Positions 16,460-24,308 of a stretch of 64,000 nt of DNA are shown in pieces (positions within the stretch are counted from its first letter, which is position 1; every line of letters begins with the position of its first letter). The notes under the pieces are model-generated. The model did not search any database. It saw nothing but the letters and a program-made list of their open reading frames with translations, and had not been told where the DNA came from. Position numbers and translations under genes: made by a program. This stretch comes from Fibrobacteria bacterium (lineage in GTDB: Bacteria; Fibrobacterota; Fibrobacteria; UBA11236), in contig JANYDA010000001.1 in assembly GCA_025360005.1 (NCBI GenBank), positions 23,144 through 87,143 of the forward strand, written 5' to 3'.

Positions 16460-17533
16460 GTGGCAGAAGTCGTTCTGAAGCATATCCATAAGGTCTACGA
16501 CGGAGGTGTCGTAGCGGTCCAGGACCTTTCCTTTGAGGTCCAGGACAAGGAATTCCTGGTCCTGGTGGGACCATCCGGCTGCGGCAAGTCCACTCTTTTG
16601 CGTATGATCGCGGGCCTGGAGGAAATCACTTCCGGGGACCTGTTCATCGACGGCAAGCGCTGTAATGACGTGGCGCCCAAGGACAGGGACATCGCCATGG
16701 TGTTCCAGAACTATGCACTGTACCCCCACATGACCGTGGAAGAGAACCTGGCCTTCGGCCTAAAGCTGCGGAAGCTGCCCAAGGATGAGATCAGGCGCCG
16801 CGTGGGCGAAGCCGCGGAGATGCTGGGCATCACGGCTTATCTATCCCGCAAGCCTAAAGCCCTGTCCGGAGGCCAGCGCCAGCGCGTGGCCCTGGGCCGC
16901 GCCATAGTCCGCAAGCCCAAGGTATTCCTGTTCGATGAACCGCTTTCCAACCTGGACGCCAAGATGCGCGTGCAGATGCGCGTTGAGATTTCCCGTCTGT
17001 CCGGGCAACTGCAGACCACGATGATCTACGTGACCCACGACCAGACCGAAGCCATGACCATGGGCCATCGCATCGTGTGCATGAAAGACGGGGTGATCCA
17101 GCAATACGGGACCCCGATGGAATTGTATAAGCATCCCACCAATAAATTCGTGGCCGGCTTTATCGGCATGCCCCCCATGAATTTCCTGCCTTGCGAATGG
17201 AACGGCGAGTCCTTAGCGATCACCGGCGCCGGGGCAACGGGGGTGTACGCCACCGATTTCAAAACGCATCCGGCCGCAAAACCCATCCTGGGAGTGCGCC
17301 CGGAGCATTTGCGCCTGGAGCGCATGGCCAACGATGGCGGCAAAGGCGAAGCGCGGGCGGGAATAGCCGCCGAAGTGGAAGTGGTAGAACCTTTGGGGGC
17401 CGAGACCCTTGTGTATTGCCGGGCCGGCCAGCATCGGGCCGTGGCGCGCATCCATCCGGATATGCTGGTGGGTCGGGGCGACCGGGTCACCTTGATTCCC
17501 GATGCCGCGCATTTGCATTTCTTCGATGCCTGA
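16460..17533 (+). CDS. ABC transporter ATP-binding protein for sugar uptake (MsmK/UgpC/MalK family)
   Basis: About 357 residues starting AEVVLKHIHKVYDGGVVAVQ. It has Walker A GPSGCGKST, Q-loop VFQNYALYPHMTVEENLAFG, the LSGGQRQRVALGRAI signature, Walker B VFLFDEPLSNLD and the H-loop YVTHDQTEAMTM. The C-terminal 120 residues (GVRPEHLRLE and VVEPLGAETLVYCRAG) form the TOBE-type regulatory domain of the shared sugar ATPases. The GTG at 16460 is chosen because GGAAGG at 16445-16450 gives a nine-base spacing and the protein then begins like its relatives; the ATG at 16451 touches the same ribosome site. It is the first gene of the uptake operon, 30 bases before the binding protein. Confidence 0.93.
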   Translation: MAEVVLKHIHKVYDGGVVAVQDLSFEVQDKEFLVLVGPSGCGKSTLLRMIAGLEEITSGDLFIDGKRCNDVAPKDRDIAMVFQNYALYPHMTVEENLAFGLKLRKLPKDEIRRRVGEAAEMLGITAYLSRKPKALSGGQRQRVALGRAIVRKPKVFLFDEPLSNLDAKMRVQMRVEISRLSGQLQTTMIYVTHDQTEAMTMGHRIVCMKDGVIQQYGTPMELYKHPTNKFVAGFIGMPPMNFLPCEWNGESLAITGAGATGVYATDFKTHPAAKPILGVRPEHLRLERMANDGGKGEARAGIAAEVEVVEPLGAETLVYCRAGQHRAVARIHPDMLVGRGDRVTLIPDAAHLHFFDA

Positions 17534-17563
17534 AATTTCCGATCCGAATCGCAGGGAGCCAGT

Positions 17564-19018
17564 ATGAATTATCCGGGTGCCGTAAAAACCGTTGTCTCCG
17601 CCTTGGCATTGGCGGCGTTAAGCCTGTTGGCAGGATGCAACAAATCCGCGGCCGGCGCAAAAGGCGAAAAGGGCGAGGCCGCCGCCGCCAGCGTGCCCAA
17701 CGGTCCCGGCGAATTGCTGGTCTGGGTGATGCCCAACTCCCCGAAGCCGGAAAAGGACATGGAGTCTTTGCTGGAGCCATTCAAGGCAGCGCATCCGGAC
17801 GTGACCGTGAAAGTCTCCGTGCTGGACTGGGGCAGCGCCTGGACCAAACTCACCACCGCCGCCATCTCCGGCGACGGTCCGGACGTGGTCCAGCTCGGCA
17901 CCACCTGGTGTCCTTTCATGACGGACCTGGGGGCCTTGCTCCCGCTGGACGACTTGGACGCGGAAATCCACGTGCAGCAATCCTTCCTGGCCAGCACCTG
18001 GGCGGCCGCGAAGCCGCGGACTTCCGAGCATGTGACCTCGGTTCCCTGGTTCATCGACGTGCGCCCCATGTTCTATCGCACGGACGTATTCGCCCAGGCC
18101 AAGGTGGATCCCAAATCCACGGCCACTTGGGACGGCTACCTGGCAGCATTGGAAAAGATCAAAGCCGCCGGCATCAAGAACAACGGCGAATCGGTCTCTC
18201 CCATAGGCTTTCCGGGCAAGAACGACTGGAACGTGGTGCACAACTTCGCTCCCTGGATCTGGAGCGCGGGCGGCGACTTCCTGAGTCCGATGGGAGATAA
18301 ATGCGTGCTGAACAGCCCGGAGGCCATGAAAGGCATCCTCTTCTACCTGGACATGGTCCGCAAAGGCCTTAATCCCAAGACCAACATGGAGAAGAACACG
18401 GCCCAGGTCTCGGCGGACTTCGATGCGGGCCGCCTGGCCACCTTTTTTGAATCGACCATAAAAAATGTCTACCTGCAACGGCCCCCGGAGCAGGGCGGTT
18501 CCGCCGGCAGCCACGTGGCCGGCAATTACGGCGTTCTTATGCCCCCCGCCGGGCCCGTCAAACGCTCCCTGTTCATGGGCGGATCGCATCTGGCGGTATT
18601 CAAATCCTCCAAGCGCCCGGACCTGGCGAAAATGCTGGTGCGTTACATGGCCGCCGACAGCTCGGCGCAATTGGCCTACGCGGACATCTCCGGATTCCTT
18701 CCCGCGCTCAAGAGCGCTTTCGCCAGCCCCTACTTCACGGCCGATGCCAAGCGCAGCGTGTTCAAGGACATGGTGCAATACGGCCGATGCTATCCGGCCG
18801 TGCCCTACTGGGGCGAGATTGAAACAGCCATCCTGATGAAGCGCCTGGGCAACCTCTTCGACATCGCAGCGGAAGTGAACGGCCCGTATTCGGAAGCGCT
18901 GGTGAAGGCGGAGGTGGATGCGGCGGTTAAGGACATCGACGGCCAGATCGAAACCCATTTCAAGAGCCATCCCGAGCAAAGGGAATTGCTCCAGAAATCG
19001 CTGGCTGCGGCGGAATAG
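17564..19018 (+). CDS. Sugar ABC transporter substrate-binding lipoprotein
   Basis: A 484-residue family-1 solute-binding protein. The signal peptide ends in a lipobox LLAGC with Cys25, so the protein is anchored to a membrane. After a Gly/Ala/Lys-rich linker it begins ELLVWVMPN, then MESLLEPFKAAHPDVTVKVS and GDGPDVVQLGTTW, the usual N-lobe pattern of this fold. The length exceeds the common 410-450 residues, with an extended C-terminus (EVDAAVKDIDGQIETHFKSH). Substrate is likely an oligosaccharide given the GH1, GH51-like and cellulase neighbours. The next permease gene follows after five bases. Confidence 0.9.
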   Translation: MNYPGAVKTVVSALALAALSLLAGCNKSAAGAKGEKGEAAAASVPNGPGELLVWVMPNSPKPEKDMESLLEPFKAAHPDVTVKVSVLDWGSAWTKLTTAAISGDGPDVVQLGTTWCPFMTDLGALLPLDDLDAEIHVQQSFLASTWAAAKPRTSEHVTSVPWFIDVRPMFYRTDVFAQAKVDPKSTATWDGYLAALEKIKAAGIKNNGESVSPIGFPGKNDWNVVHNFAPWIWSAGGDFLSPMGDKCVLNSPEAMKGILFYLDMVRKGLNPKTNMEKNTAQVSADFDAGRLATFFESTIKNVYLQRPPEQGGSAGSHVAGNYGVLMPPAGPVKRSLFMGGSHLAVFKSSKRPDLAKMLVRYMAADSSAQLAYADISGFLPALKSAFASPYFTADAKRSVFKDMVQYGRCYPAVPYWGEIETAILMKRLGNLFDIAAEVNGPYSEALVKAEVDAAVKDIDGQIETHFKSHPEQRELLQKSLAAAE

Positions 19019-19023
19019 GCCTG

Positions 19024-19959
19024 ATGTTCAAAAAGCTGCTGCGTTCCATTTCCCGGAACCGCGTCCCGTATTTTTTCCTGTTGCCCACCATTATCGGGAT
19101 GTTGGTGCTGCAGGCCGCGCCCATCCTCCAGGGTTTGTATCTGGGCTTCTTGCGCAGCCGCAAGGACAAACTTTTGGATTATCTCTCCGCGCCCTGGGCG
19201 GGACTGGACAATTACCGGGAGATACTCTTCAATCCCAACAGCCCCATCCGTTCCGGCCTGTGGGACGCGGTCCGCAACACCGCCTGCTACACCGTGGCCG
19301 TTACCATCGGCACTTTGGCCGTGGGCACCGCGGCCGCCTTGCTGGTCAACCGGGAATTCCGTTTCCGGGCCGCGGCCCGCACCCTGATGCTTTTCCCCTG
19401 GATTGTACCCACTTATGTGGTCGGCCTGTTGTGGGGGTTCCTGTGGCAGCGCGAAGTGGGCCTCATCAATATCGTGCTGGTGGATTGGCTGCATCTCTTC
19501 GCCGTGAAGCCCACCTGGCTCATCGGCCCCAATACCCTTTGGGCCATCATCATTCCCACCATCTGGCGGCAATGGCCGTTTTCCATGCTCATGCTGTTGG
19601 CCGGCCTGCAAGGCATCCCCAAGGACGTCTACGAAGCCGCGGAAATCGACGGCGCCAACAAATGGCAGGCGTTCCGCCGCATCACCTGGCCCTTGCTGAA
19701 ACCGGTTTGGGCCATCCTCATCCTGCACGGGCTCATCTTCAACGTCTACTCCTTCAACATCGTGATCATGATGTTCGGCAACGGCGCCGGATATCCCGGC
19801 AAGCACGGGGATCTTTTGATGACGGATCTGTTCCGCAACTCGTTCCAGATGTGGGATTTCGGCACCGGAGCGGCCATGTCCTCCCTGCTGATGCTCGCCA
19901 TGATGACCCTGGTTTTCATCTGGTACCGCATCTTCCGGGACCAGCTCACGGGGAAATGA
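19024..19959 (+). CDS. Sugar ABC transporter permease, MalF-like subunit
   Basis: A 311-residue inner-membrane protein with about six transmembrane helices, beginning FFLLPTIIGMLVLQAAPILQ. Near residues 200-230 it has the EAA loop that docks the ATPase (DVYEAAEIDGANKWQAFRRI then TWPLLKP). The core membrane domain and its length are typical of MalF/UgpA-type permeases without a large periplasmic P2 loop. It ends 11 bases before the second permease gene and should pair with it as a heterodimer. Confidence 0.92.
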   Translation: MFKKLLRSISRNRVPYFFLLPTIIGMLVLQAAPILQGLYLGFLRSRKDKLLDYLSAPWAGLDNYREILFNPNSPIRSGLWDAVRNTACYTVAVTIGTLAVGTAAALLVNREFRFRAAARTLMLFPWIVPTYVVGLLWGFLWQREVGLINIVLVDWLHLFAVKPTWLIGPNTLWAIIIPTIWRQWPFSMLMLLAGLQGIPKDVYEAAEIDGANKWQAFRRITWPLLKPVWAILILHGLIFNVYSFNIVIMMFGNGAGYPGKHGDLLMTDLFRNSFQMWDFGTGAAMSSLLMLAMMTLVFIWYRIFRDQLTGK

Positions 19960-19970
19960 CCGGTTAAAAC

Positions 19971-21809
19971 ATGCAACCCAAAAGCCGCAAACCCTTAAGC
20001 CGCCTCATTACCGGATTGACCTGGTTCCTGGTCGCCGTCCACCTGGTCCCCATCGTGTGGATGGTGTATTGCGGGCTGAAGGACAATCAGGAAATCCTTT
20101 CCGGCAAAGTGATGCCGGGCCGCCGCCAGAACGAGATCGTGTTCCTCAGGGAAATGCCGCAAGGCTACTTGGCCGGCACCGCGGACGGCGGCATCACCTT
20201 GTTCGACAGGCAGGTGCTGAAGAAAATCCGCCATGCGGAATTGGGAACCTTCGCCACCGGATTCCTTTTGGAGGGAGGTACCTTGTGGGCCGCCTCCAGC
20301 AACCGCGGCTTGCAGGAAATCGACGCGACCGATCTGAGCGTGCGCCATACCTACGGGGTGGAAAAGATAGCCGCGGCCTATGGGAGCGCCTGGAGCACGT
20401 TGTGGGTGAACGAAGTGGCCGGTTCCTCCCTGGCCCGGCACGGGGACACCCTGTTCCTATCGTACCAGATCAAGGGTTACCCCGGTGTTACGGCCTTCAT
20501 TCCCGCGTCGGGACGCTTCCTGCCCATGCCCGGATTTGCGACCAAGGAGGGCGGCGTGGTGCGTTCGATGACGCGGCCTCCCCAGGATTCCGGAAAGCAG
20601 GGAAACCTGGTGCTGGCGACGGAGCAAGGTATTTTCCTCCGCGCCCTGGATTCCGATCGGCCGGACAAATTGTACCGGGCCGGGAAATTGCCTTCCGTGC
20701 CGGAACGCCTCTGCGCCATCGATTCCCATCGCTTGCTGTTGAGCGCGGATTCGCGCGCCTTCGTTTTTGATCTGGGTGGCGATTCCGTCCTGGCCTGGCT
20801 GGACCGGAAGCCCGGCAGCGGCATCATCACCGCTTTCGCGGCCGATCGCGGACGCATCTGGCTGGGGGATTCCCGGGGCGCCACTTCCCTGGCGGACACG
20901 GCCATCGGGGATTCCAATGCTGCGGTCTCGGTATTTGAACCCCGGTTCCCGGCCGTTGCGGGAACCTCAGGCGATATCACCTCCTTCCGCATCACGTCCA
21001 TCCTGCCCCTGGCTACCGGAGGCGTACTGCTGGGCGGACCCAATGGAACATTGTCCATGCTCGATGCCTACGGCAAACCCGTGGCGCAGGCTTTGGCGCC
21101 CCGGCCCTCCATCTATATCCATTGGCGCAACTACGTAGACCTATGGCGCAACATCGACTTCGGCCTGTACCTAAAGAACAGCTTTATCGTCTGTTTCGGC
21201 GTCATGGTCTTGGCCATGGTGCTGGCATCCATGGGCGGCTATGCGTTGGCGCGCTACAACTTCCCCGGCAAAAACCTCTTCGGCTATTCCGTGCTGGCTA
21301 CGCAGATGGTGCCGGGCATTATGCTATTGCTGCCTCTATACCTGATGTTCATCAGCTTCAGCCGCGCCACCGGGCTCATCGTCAAAGGCACCTATAGCGG
21401 TTTGATCCTGACCTACGCGGCCTACTTCGTGCCCTTTTCGATCTGGATCCTGCGCGGATTTTTCGCATCCTTGCCCAAGGAGCTGGAAGAAGCGGCCTTG
21501 GTGGACGGGTGCGGGCCCATCCAGGCCTTCTTCCGCATCATCATCCCTTCCGCGCTCCCCGGCATCATCGCCACCGGCGTCTACGTTTTCCTTTCCGCCT
21601 GGGACGAGTTGATGTTCGCCTGGGTGCTGACCGACGAGAAAACCTATACTATCCCGGTGGGGATACGACTGTTTGTCGGGAATTTCCAGAACCGGTATGA
21701 TTTGATGATGGCGGCCGCTACGGTATCCACCATACCCGTAATGATTCTTTTCTTCTTGATGCAAAAGCATATCGTTTCCGGCCTCACGGCAGGGGCAGTC
21801 AAGGAATAA
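19971..21809 (+). CDS. Sugar ABC transporter permease, MalG-like, with a seven-blade propeller-like domain in the first extracytoplasmic loop
   Basis: A 612-residue protein, about twice the usual 270-300. Residues 12-36 are the first transmembrane helix (ITGLTWFLVAVHLVPIVWMV). Residues 43-380 are inserted; then NYVDLWRNIDFGLYLKNSFI resumes the MalG pattern, followed by five more helices and the EAA loop (KELEEAALVDGCGPIQAFFR, about 502-521). The insert holds seven similar strand-turn-strand motifs, each a hydrophobic strand, a Gly- or Ser-rich turn and a second strand that in several ends in LxD, near residues 66-80, 105-120, 160-180, 213-225, 255-268, 295-309 and 352-366. This spacing fits a beta-propeller. 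By topology it would face the periplasm. No frameshift or second start supports two separate genes: the frame is continuous and codon use does not change. Permease role is clear; the function of the insert is unknown. Confidence 0.88.
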   Translation: MQPKSRKPLSRLITGLTWFLVAVHLVPIVWMVYCGLKDNQEILSGKVMPGRRQNEIVFLREMPQGYLAGTADGGITLFDRQVLKKIRHAELGTFATGFLLEGGTLWAASSNRGLQEIDATDLSVRHTYGVEKIAAAYGSAWSTLWVNEVAGSSLARHGDTLFLSYQIKGYPGVTAFIPASGRFLPMPGFATKEGGVVRSMTRPPQDSGKQGNLVLATEQGIFLRALDSDRPDKLYRAGKLPSVPERLCAIDSHRLLLSADSRAFVFDLGGDSVLAWLDRKPGSGIITAFAADRGRIWLGDSRGATSLADTAIGDSNAAVSVFEPRFPAVAGTSGDITSFRITSILPLATGGVLLGGPNGTLSMLDAYGKPVAQALAPRPSIYIHWRNYVDLWRNIDFGLYLKNSFIVCFGVMVLAMVLASMGGYALARYNFPGKNLFGYSVLATQMVPGIMLLLPLYLMFISFSRATGLIVKGTYSGLILTYAAYFVPFSIWILRGFFASLPKELEEAALVDGCGPIQAFFRIIIPSALPGIIATGVYVFLSAWDELMFAWVLTDEKTYTIPVGIRLFVGNFQNRYDLMMAAATVSTIPVMILFFLMQKHIVSGLTAGAVKE

Positions 21810-21848
21810 GGGAACATCGGCGGAAAAAGAATGTCGATAGAAAAAATA

Positions 21849-21868
21849 GGCGGGAGGACAAACCCGCC
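21849..21868. other. GC-rich hairpin in the gap between the permease and barrel genes
   Basis: GGCGGG and CCCGCC form a 6-bp stem with an 8-base loop. On the plus strand no T run follows, so it is not a clear terminator for the ABC genes; on the minus strand TATTTTTTC follows, but no minus-strand gene lies upstream. It could attenuate or process the message between the transporter and outer-membrane genes. Confidence 0.3.
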
Positions 21869-21951
21869 GTCCCAATCCGGACACCAATAGGAAACGGAAC
21901 GGGAGCCCTGGGACGAGGGCTGAACAACTTGTCCGAGCCTTGGGAATCGCA

Positions 21952-24297
21952 ATGATACGAATCTGCCATGCAAACAGGTACCTGGCCCTCTTTTGCACCT
22001 CCTTGTTGGGTTTGCTCCCATGCAAGGCGGCCGCCGAAGTGGCTGCGGACCCGGATACGTCCGGCATGGGGCTTCCGCCCATGGATGCGCTGGAGTCCAA
22101 AGTCCGTTCCACCCTTCTGTTCGGCGGTTCCAGCCCGGTCTCCTTCTCCGGCGAAGGCCGCCTCAAAATCCAAGAGCATGACTACTCGAACTATCCCAGC
22201 TACCTGGACAAGGATCAAACCTGGACCCAGGCCAATTATGAAGGCAACGAGTCCATGCTCCGCCTGTCCATGGTGGTGCACGCCAACCGCAATGCCGTAC
22301 TCTGGTCCAAGATCGGATTCCAGAATACCTTGCCGGGAATTTTTGTGAATCACAGCGCCGCCTCCAGGGATACCTTCGGCTTCGTCCGCGAACAGAACCG
22401 CCATGACAAGAGCGACATCACCGCGAACATCCACGAGGACATGGCCGCGGGCCTGGCCATCCGCACCGTGCCGGCTTCGTTCTGGTTGCGCATGGGGAAC
22501 ATCCTCTGGACGGAAGCATCGCCGCTGACGATTTGGAAAGATCAGCCCCGCACCTTCGCCTGGGATTATCTCCCCTTTGAAGTGGAGCAGCCGGTATCTC
22601 GTTACTACGAATACAATATCGCCAAAGGCGAGAAATCCGGCCGGGCCGCCTGGAACAAAAAGGCCTTCAACGGCGTGGACTTCCGCAGCATCGATCTTCC
22701 CGCGCGACTGCAAGTGAATCTTCTCTGGGCCGCGTTCGAGCGTTACGACAACTTCGAGCGCGAGTACGTGGACTTTTCCAATGACCTGGGATTGGCCGAG
22801 CTGGGCACGGATGCCAAGCAAATCGGCATCGGTGATTCCTTTCGCCACATGTACCATGGCAGGCTGGCGCAGGAAAAGGTCCTGGGCAGCGAATTGACCC
22901 TGGGGCTCAACATGGTCGGCATCGTTTATAAAAACGATATCGTAGCCTCCGATTTGTGGATCAAGGATTTCGGCCTCCTCCAGAAAACCTACCGGGACTC
23001 CACTACCCTCACGCCCCATTCCTACCGGGTGGGCGAAGGTTTCTTCAAGGAACCCAAGGTCCTTTCGATAGACTTGCGTGGACCCATCAACGACAAGCTG
23101 GAAATCCATTTCGATGCCGCCGTGGGCGTAATGGACACGGTTTGGATGCGCTACACAGTGGACTCCAGTTCCAGCGCAGCCACCGCGCCCAAGACATTCC
23201 TGGGCGCTTCCCAACGGGAATCGGTCCGCGCCAATCCGGCGCCGGCGTTGTATGCCCGCATCTCTTCCAAATACCTGGTGCCCGTGCGCACGGATATCGC
23301 CTACATCGCCAAAGGCTTCTACTCCCCATTCTCCTTCGCAGCGCCGGTGGACGCCTTCATCCCTTACGGCTCCAACCTGGTGGGCGCGGGGAAATTCATC
23401 GCGCGGGGGGAAGGGTCCCCGTATACGCAGAACATGGCCGGCATCAACATCGCCGTCTCCCCCAATGTGGGGTACGGACATCTCCGCTTCGCTTACGGCC
23501 AGCATTTCCAACCGCAAAAGGCGCGCGACGTGCTGTTCTTCCCTTACCGCCTCAACGGCCAGGACTACAGCAGCACCATACAATCCTCCTACAACCGCTG
23601 GGGCAATGATCTGGTGGACGTTTCCCTGGGCGCGCCGTATAAATACCGGCTGGGCGATGAAAGCTACAAGACCACCGCTTTCAACAACCGTTCCGGCCCC
23701 GAAGGCGGCGGCCTCCACAGCGACTACCTCTCGATATTCGAAGGTTTCGTCCCTTACGAAAGCGCCGCGCAGGCGGACACCAACCAGATGCAGAGCACAT
23801 CCATCACTACGCGGCCCAGGGGATTTCCCACCCACCAGAAATGGACCTATAATATGGAACTGGACGGCGCCTGGGATCTGGGACCGACCATCGGATATGG
23901 TCATGATCTTTTCCTTAGCGGCTATGGCGCCCTGAACGGCATTTCTTCCCAGGTGAAGGCCCTGTCCCTCAGCCCCAAGGACATGATGCTCTGGGGAGTG
24001 TACCTCCGTGCGGAACCGGCCATTGCGCTCTCGGACAAGTTTTACATCCTGGGCCTGGCGGGATACGAGAACTGGCGTTCGGACATGGCCTATATGCTGG
24101 ACCCGGCGTCCGGCGCGTCCATGCGCGTTCCCATCGACTATAAGGACTATGCCTGGGGCTTGGGCTTCGATTGGGATTTCGCTTCCCGGGTAGGCCTGCA
24201 TGGCCGCTACAAGCAGATGTGGCATAAAGACAGATTCTACGACGCCAATGATTGGACCAACACCTTGGTCTCGGCGGAAATCAAGATGTGGTTTTAA
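21952..24297 (+). CDS. Large predicted outer-membrane beta-barrel protein (porin-like)
   Basis: About 781 residues with a signal peptide (YLALFCTSLLGLLPCKAAAE). The mature chain is a long series of alternating amphipathic strands with aromatic ends and closes with a C-terminal Trp-Phe (VSAEIKMWF), the classic end of outer-membrane barrels. There is no TonB box or plug domain, so it is not a TonB-dependent receptor. I do not recognise the family. It lies 142 bases after the ABC permease and 11 bases before a second barrel gene on the same strand, which suggests that it takes part in uptake of, or contact with, the same glycan. An upstream in-frame TTG is possible, but the ATG at 21952 begins a good signal peptide. 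Confidence 0.65.
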   Translation: MIRICHANRYLALFCTSLLGLLPCKAAAEVAADPDTSGMGLPPMDALESKVRSTLLFGGSSPVSFSGEGRLKIQEHDYSNYPSYLDKDQTWTQANYEGNESMLRLSMVVHANRNAVLWSKIGFQNTLPGIFVNHSAASRDTFGFVREQNRHDKSDITANIHEDMAAGLAIRTVPASFWLRMGNILWTEASPLTIWKDQPRTFAWDYLPFEVEQPVSRYYEYNIAKGEKSGRAAWNKKAFNGVDFRSIDLPARLQVNLLWAAFERYDNFEREYVDFSNDLGLAELGTDAKQIGIGDSFRHMYHGRLAQEKVLGSELTLGLNMVGIVYKNDIVASDLWIKDFGLLQKTYRDSTTLTPHSYRVGEGFFKEPKVLSIDLRGPINDKLEIHFDAAVGVMDTVWMRYTVDSSSSAATAPKTFLGASQRESVRANPAPALYARISSKYLVPVRTDIAYIAKGFYSPFSFAAPVDAFIPYGSNLVGAGKFIARGEGSPYTQNMAGINIAVSPNVGYGHLRFAYGQHFQPQKARDVLFFPYRLNGQDYSSTIQSSYNRWGNDLVDVSLGAPYKYRLGDESYKTTAFNNRSGPEGGGLHSDYLSIFEGFVPYESAAQADTNQMQSTSITTRPRGFPTHQKWTYNMELDGAWDLGPTIGYGHDLFLSGYGALNGISSQVKALSLSPKDMMLWGVYLRAEPAIALSDKFYILGLAGYENWRSDMAYMLDPASGASMRVPIDYKDYAWGLGFDWDFASRVGLHGRYKQMWHKDRFYDANDWTNTLVSAEIKMWF

Positions 24298-24308
24298 CAG
24301 GAGCCCCC

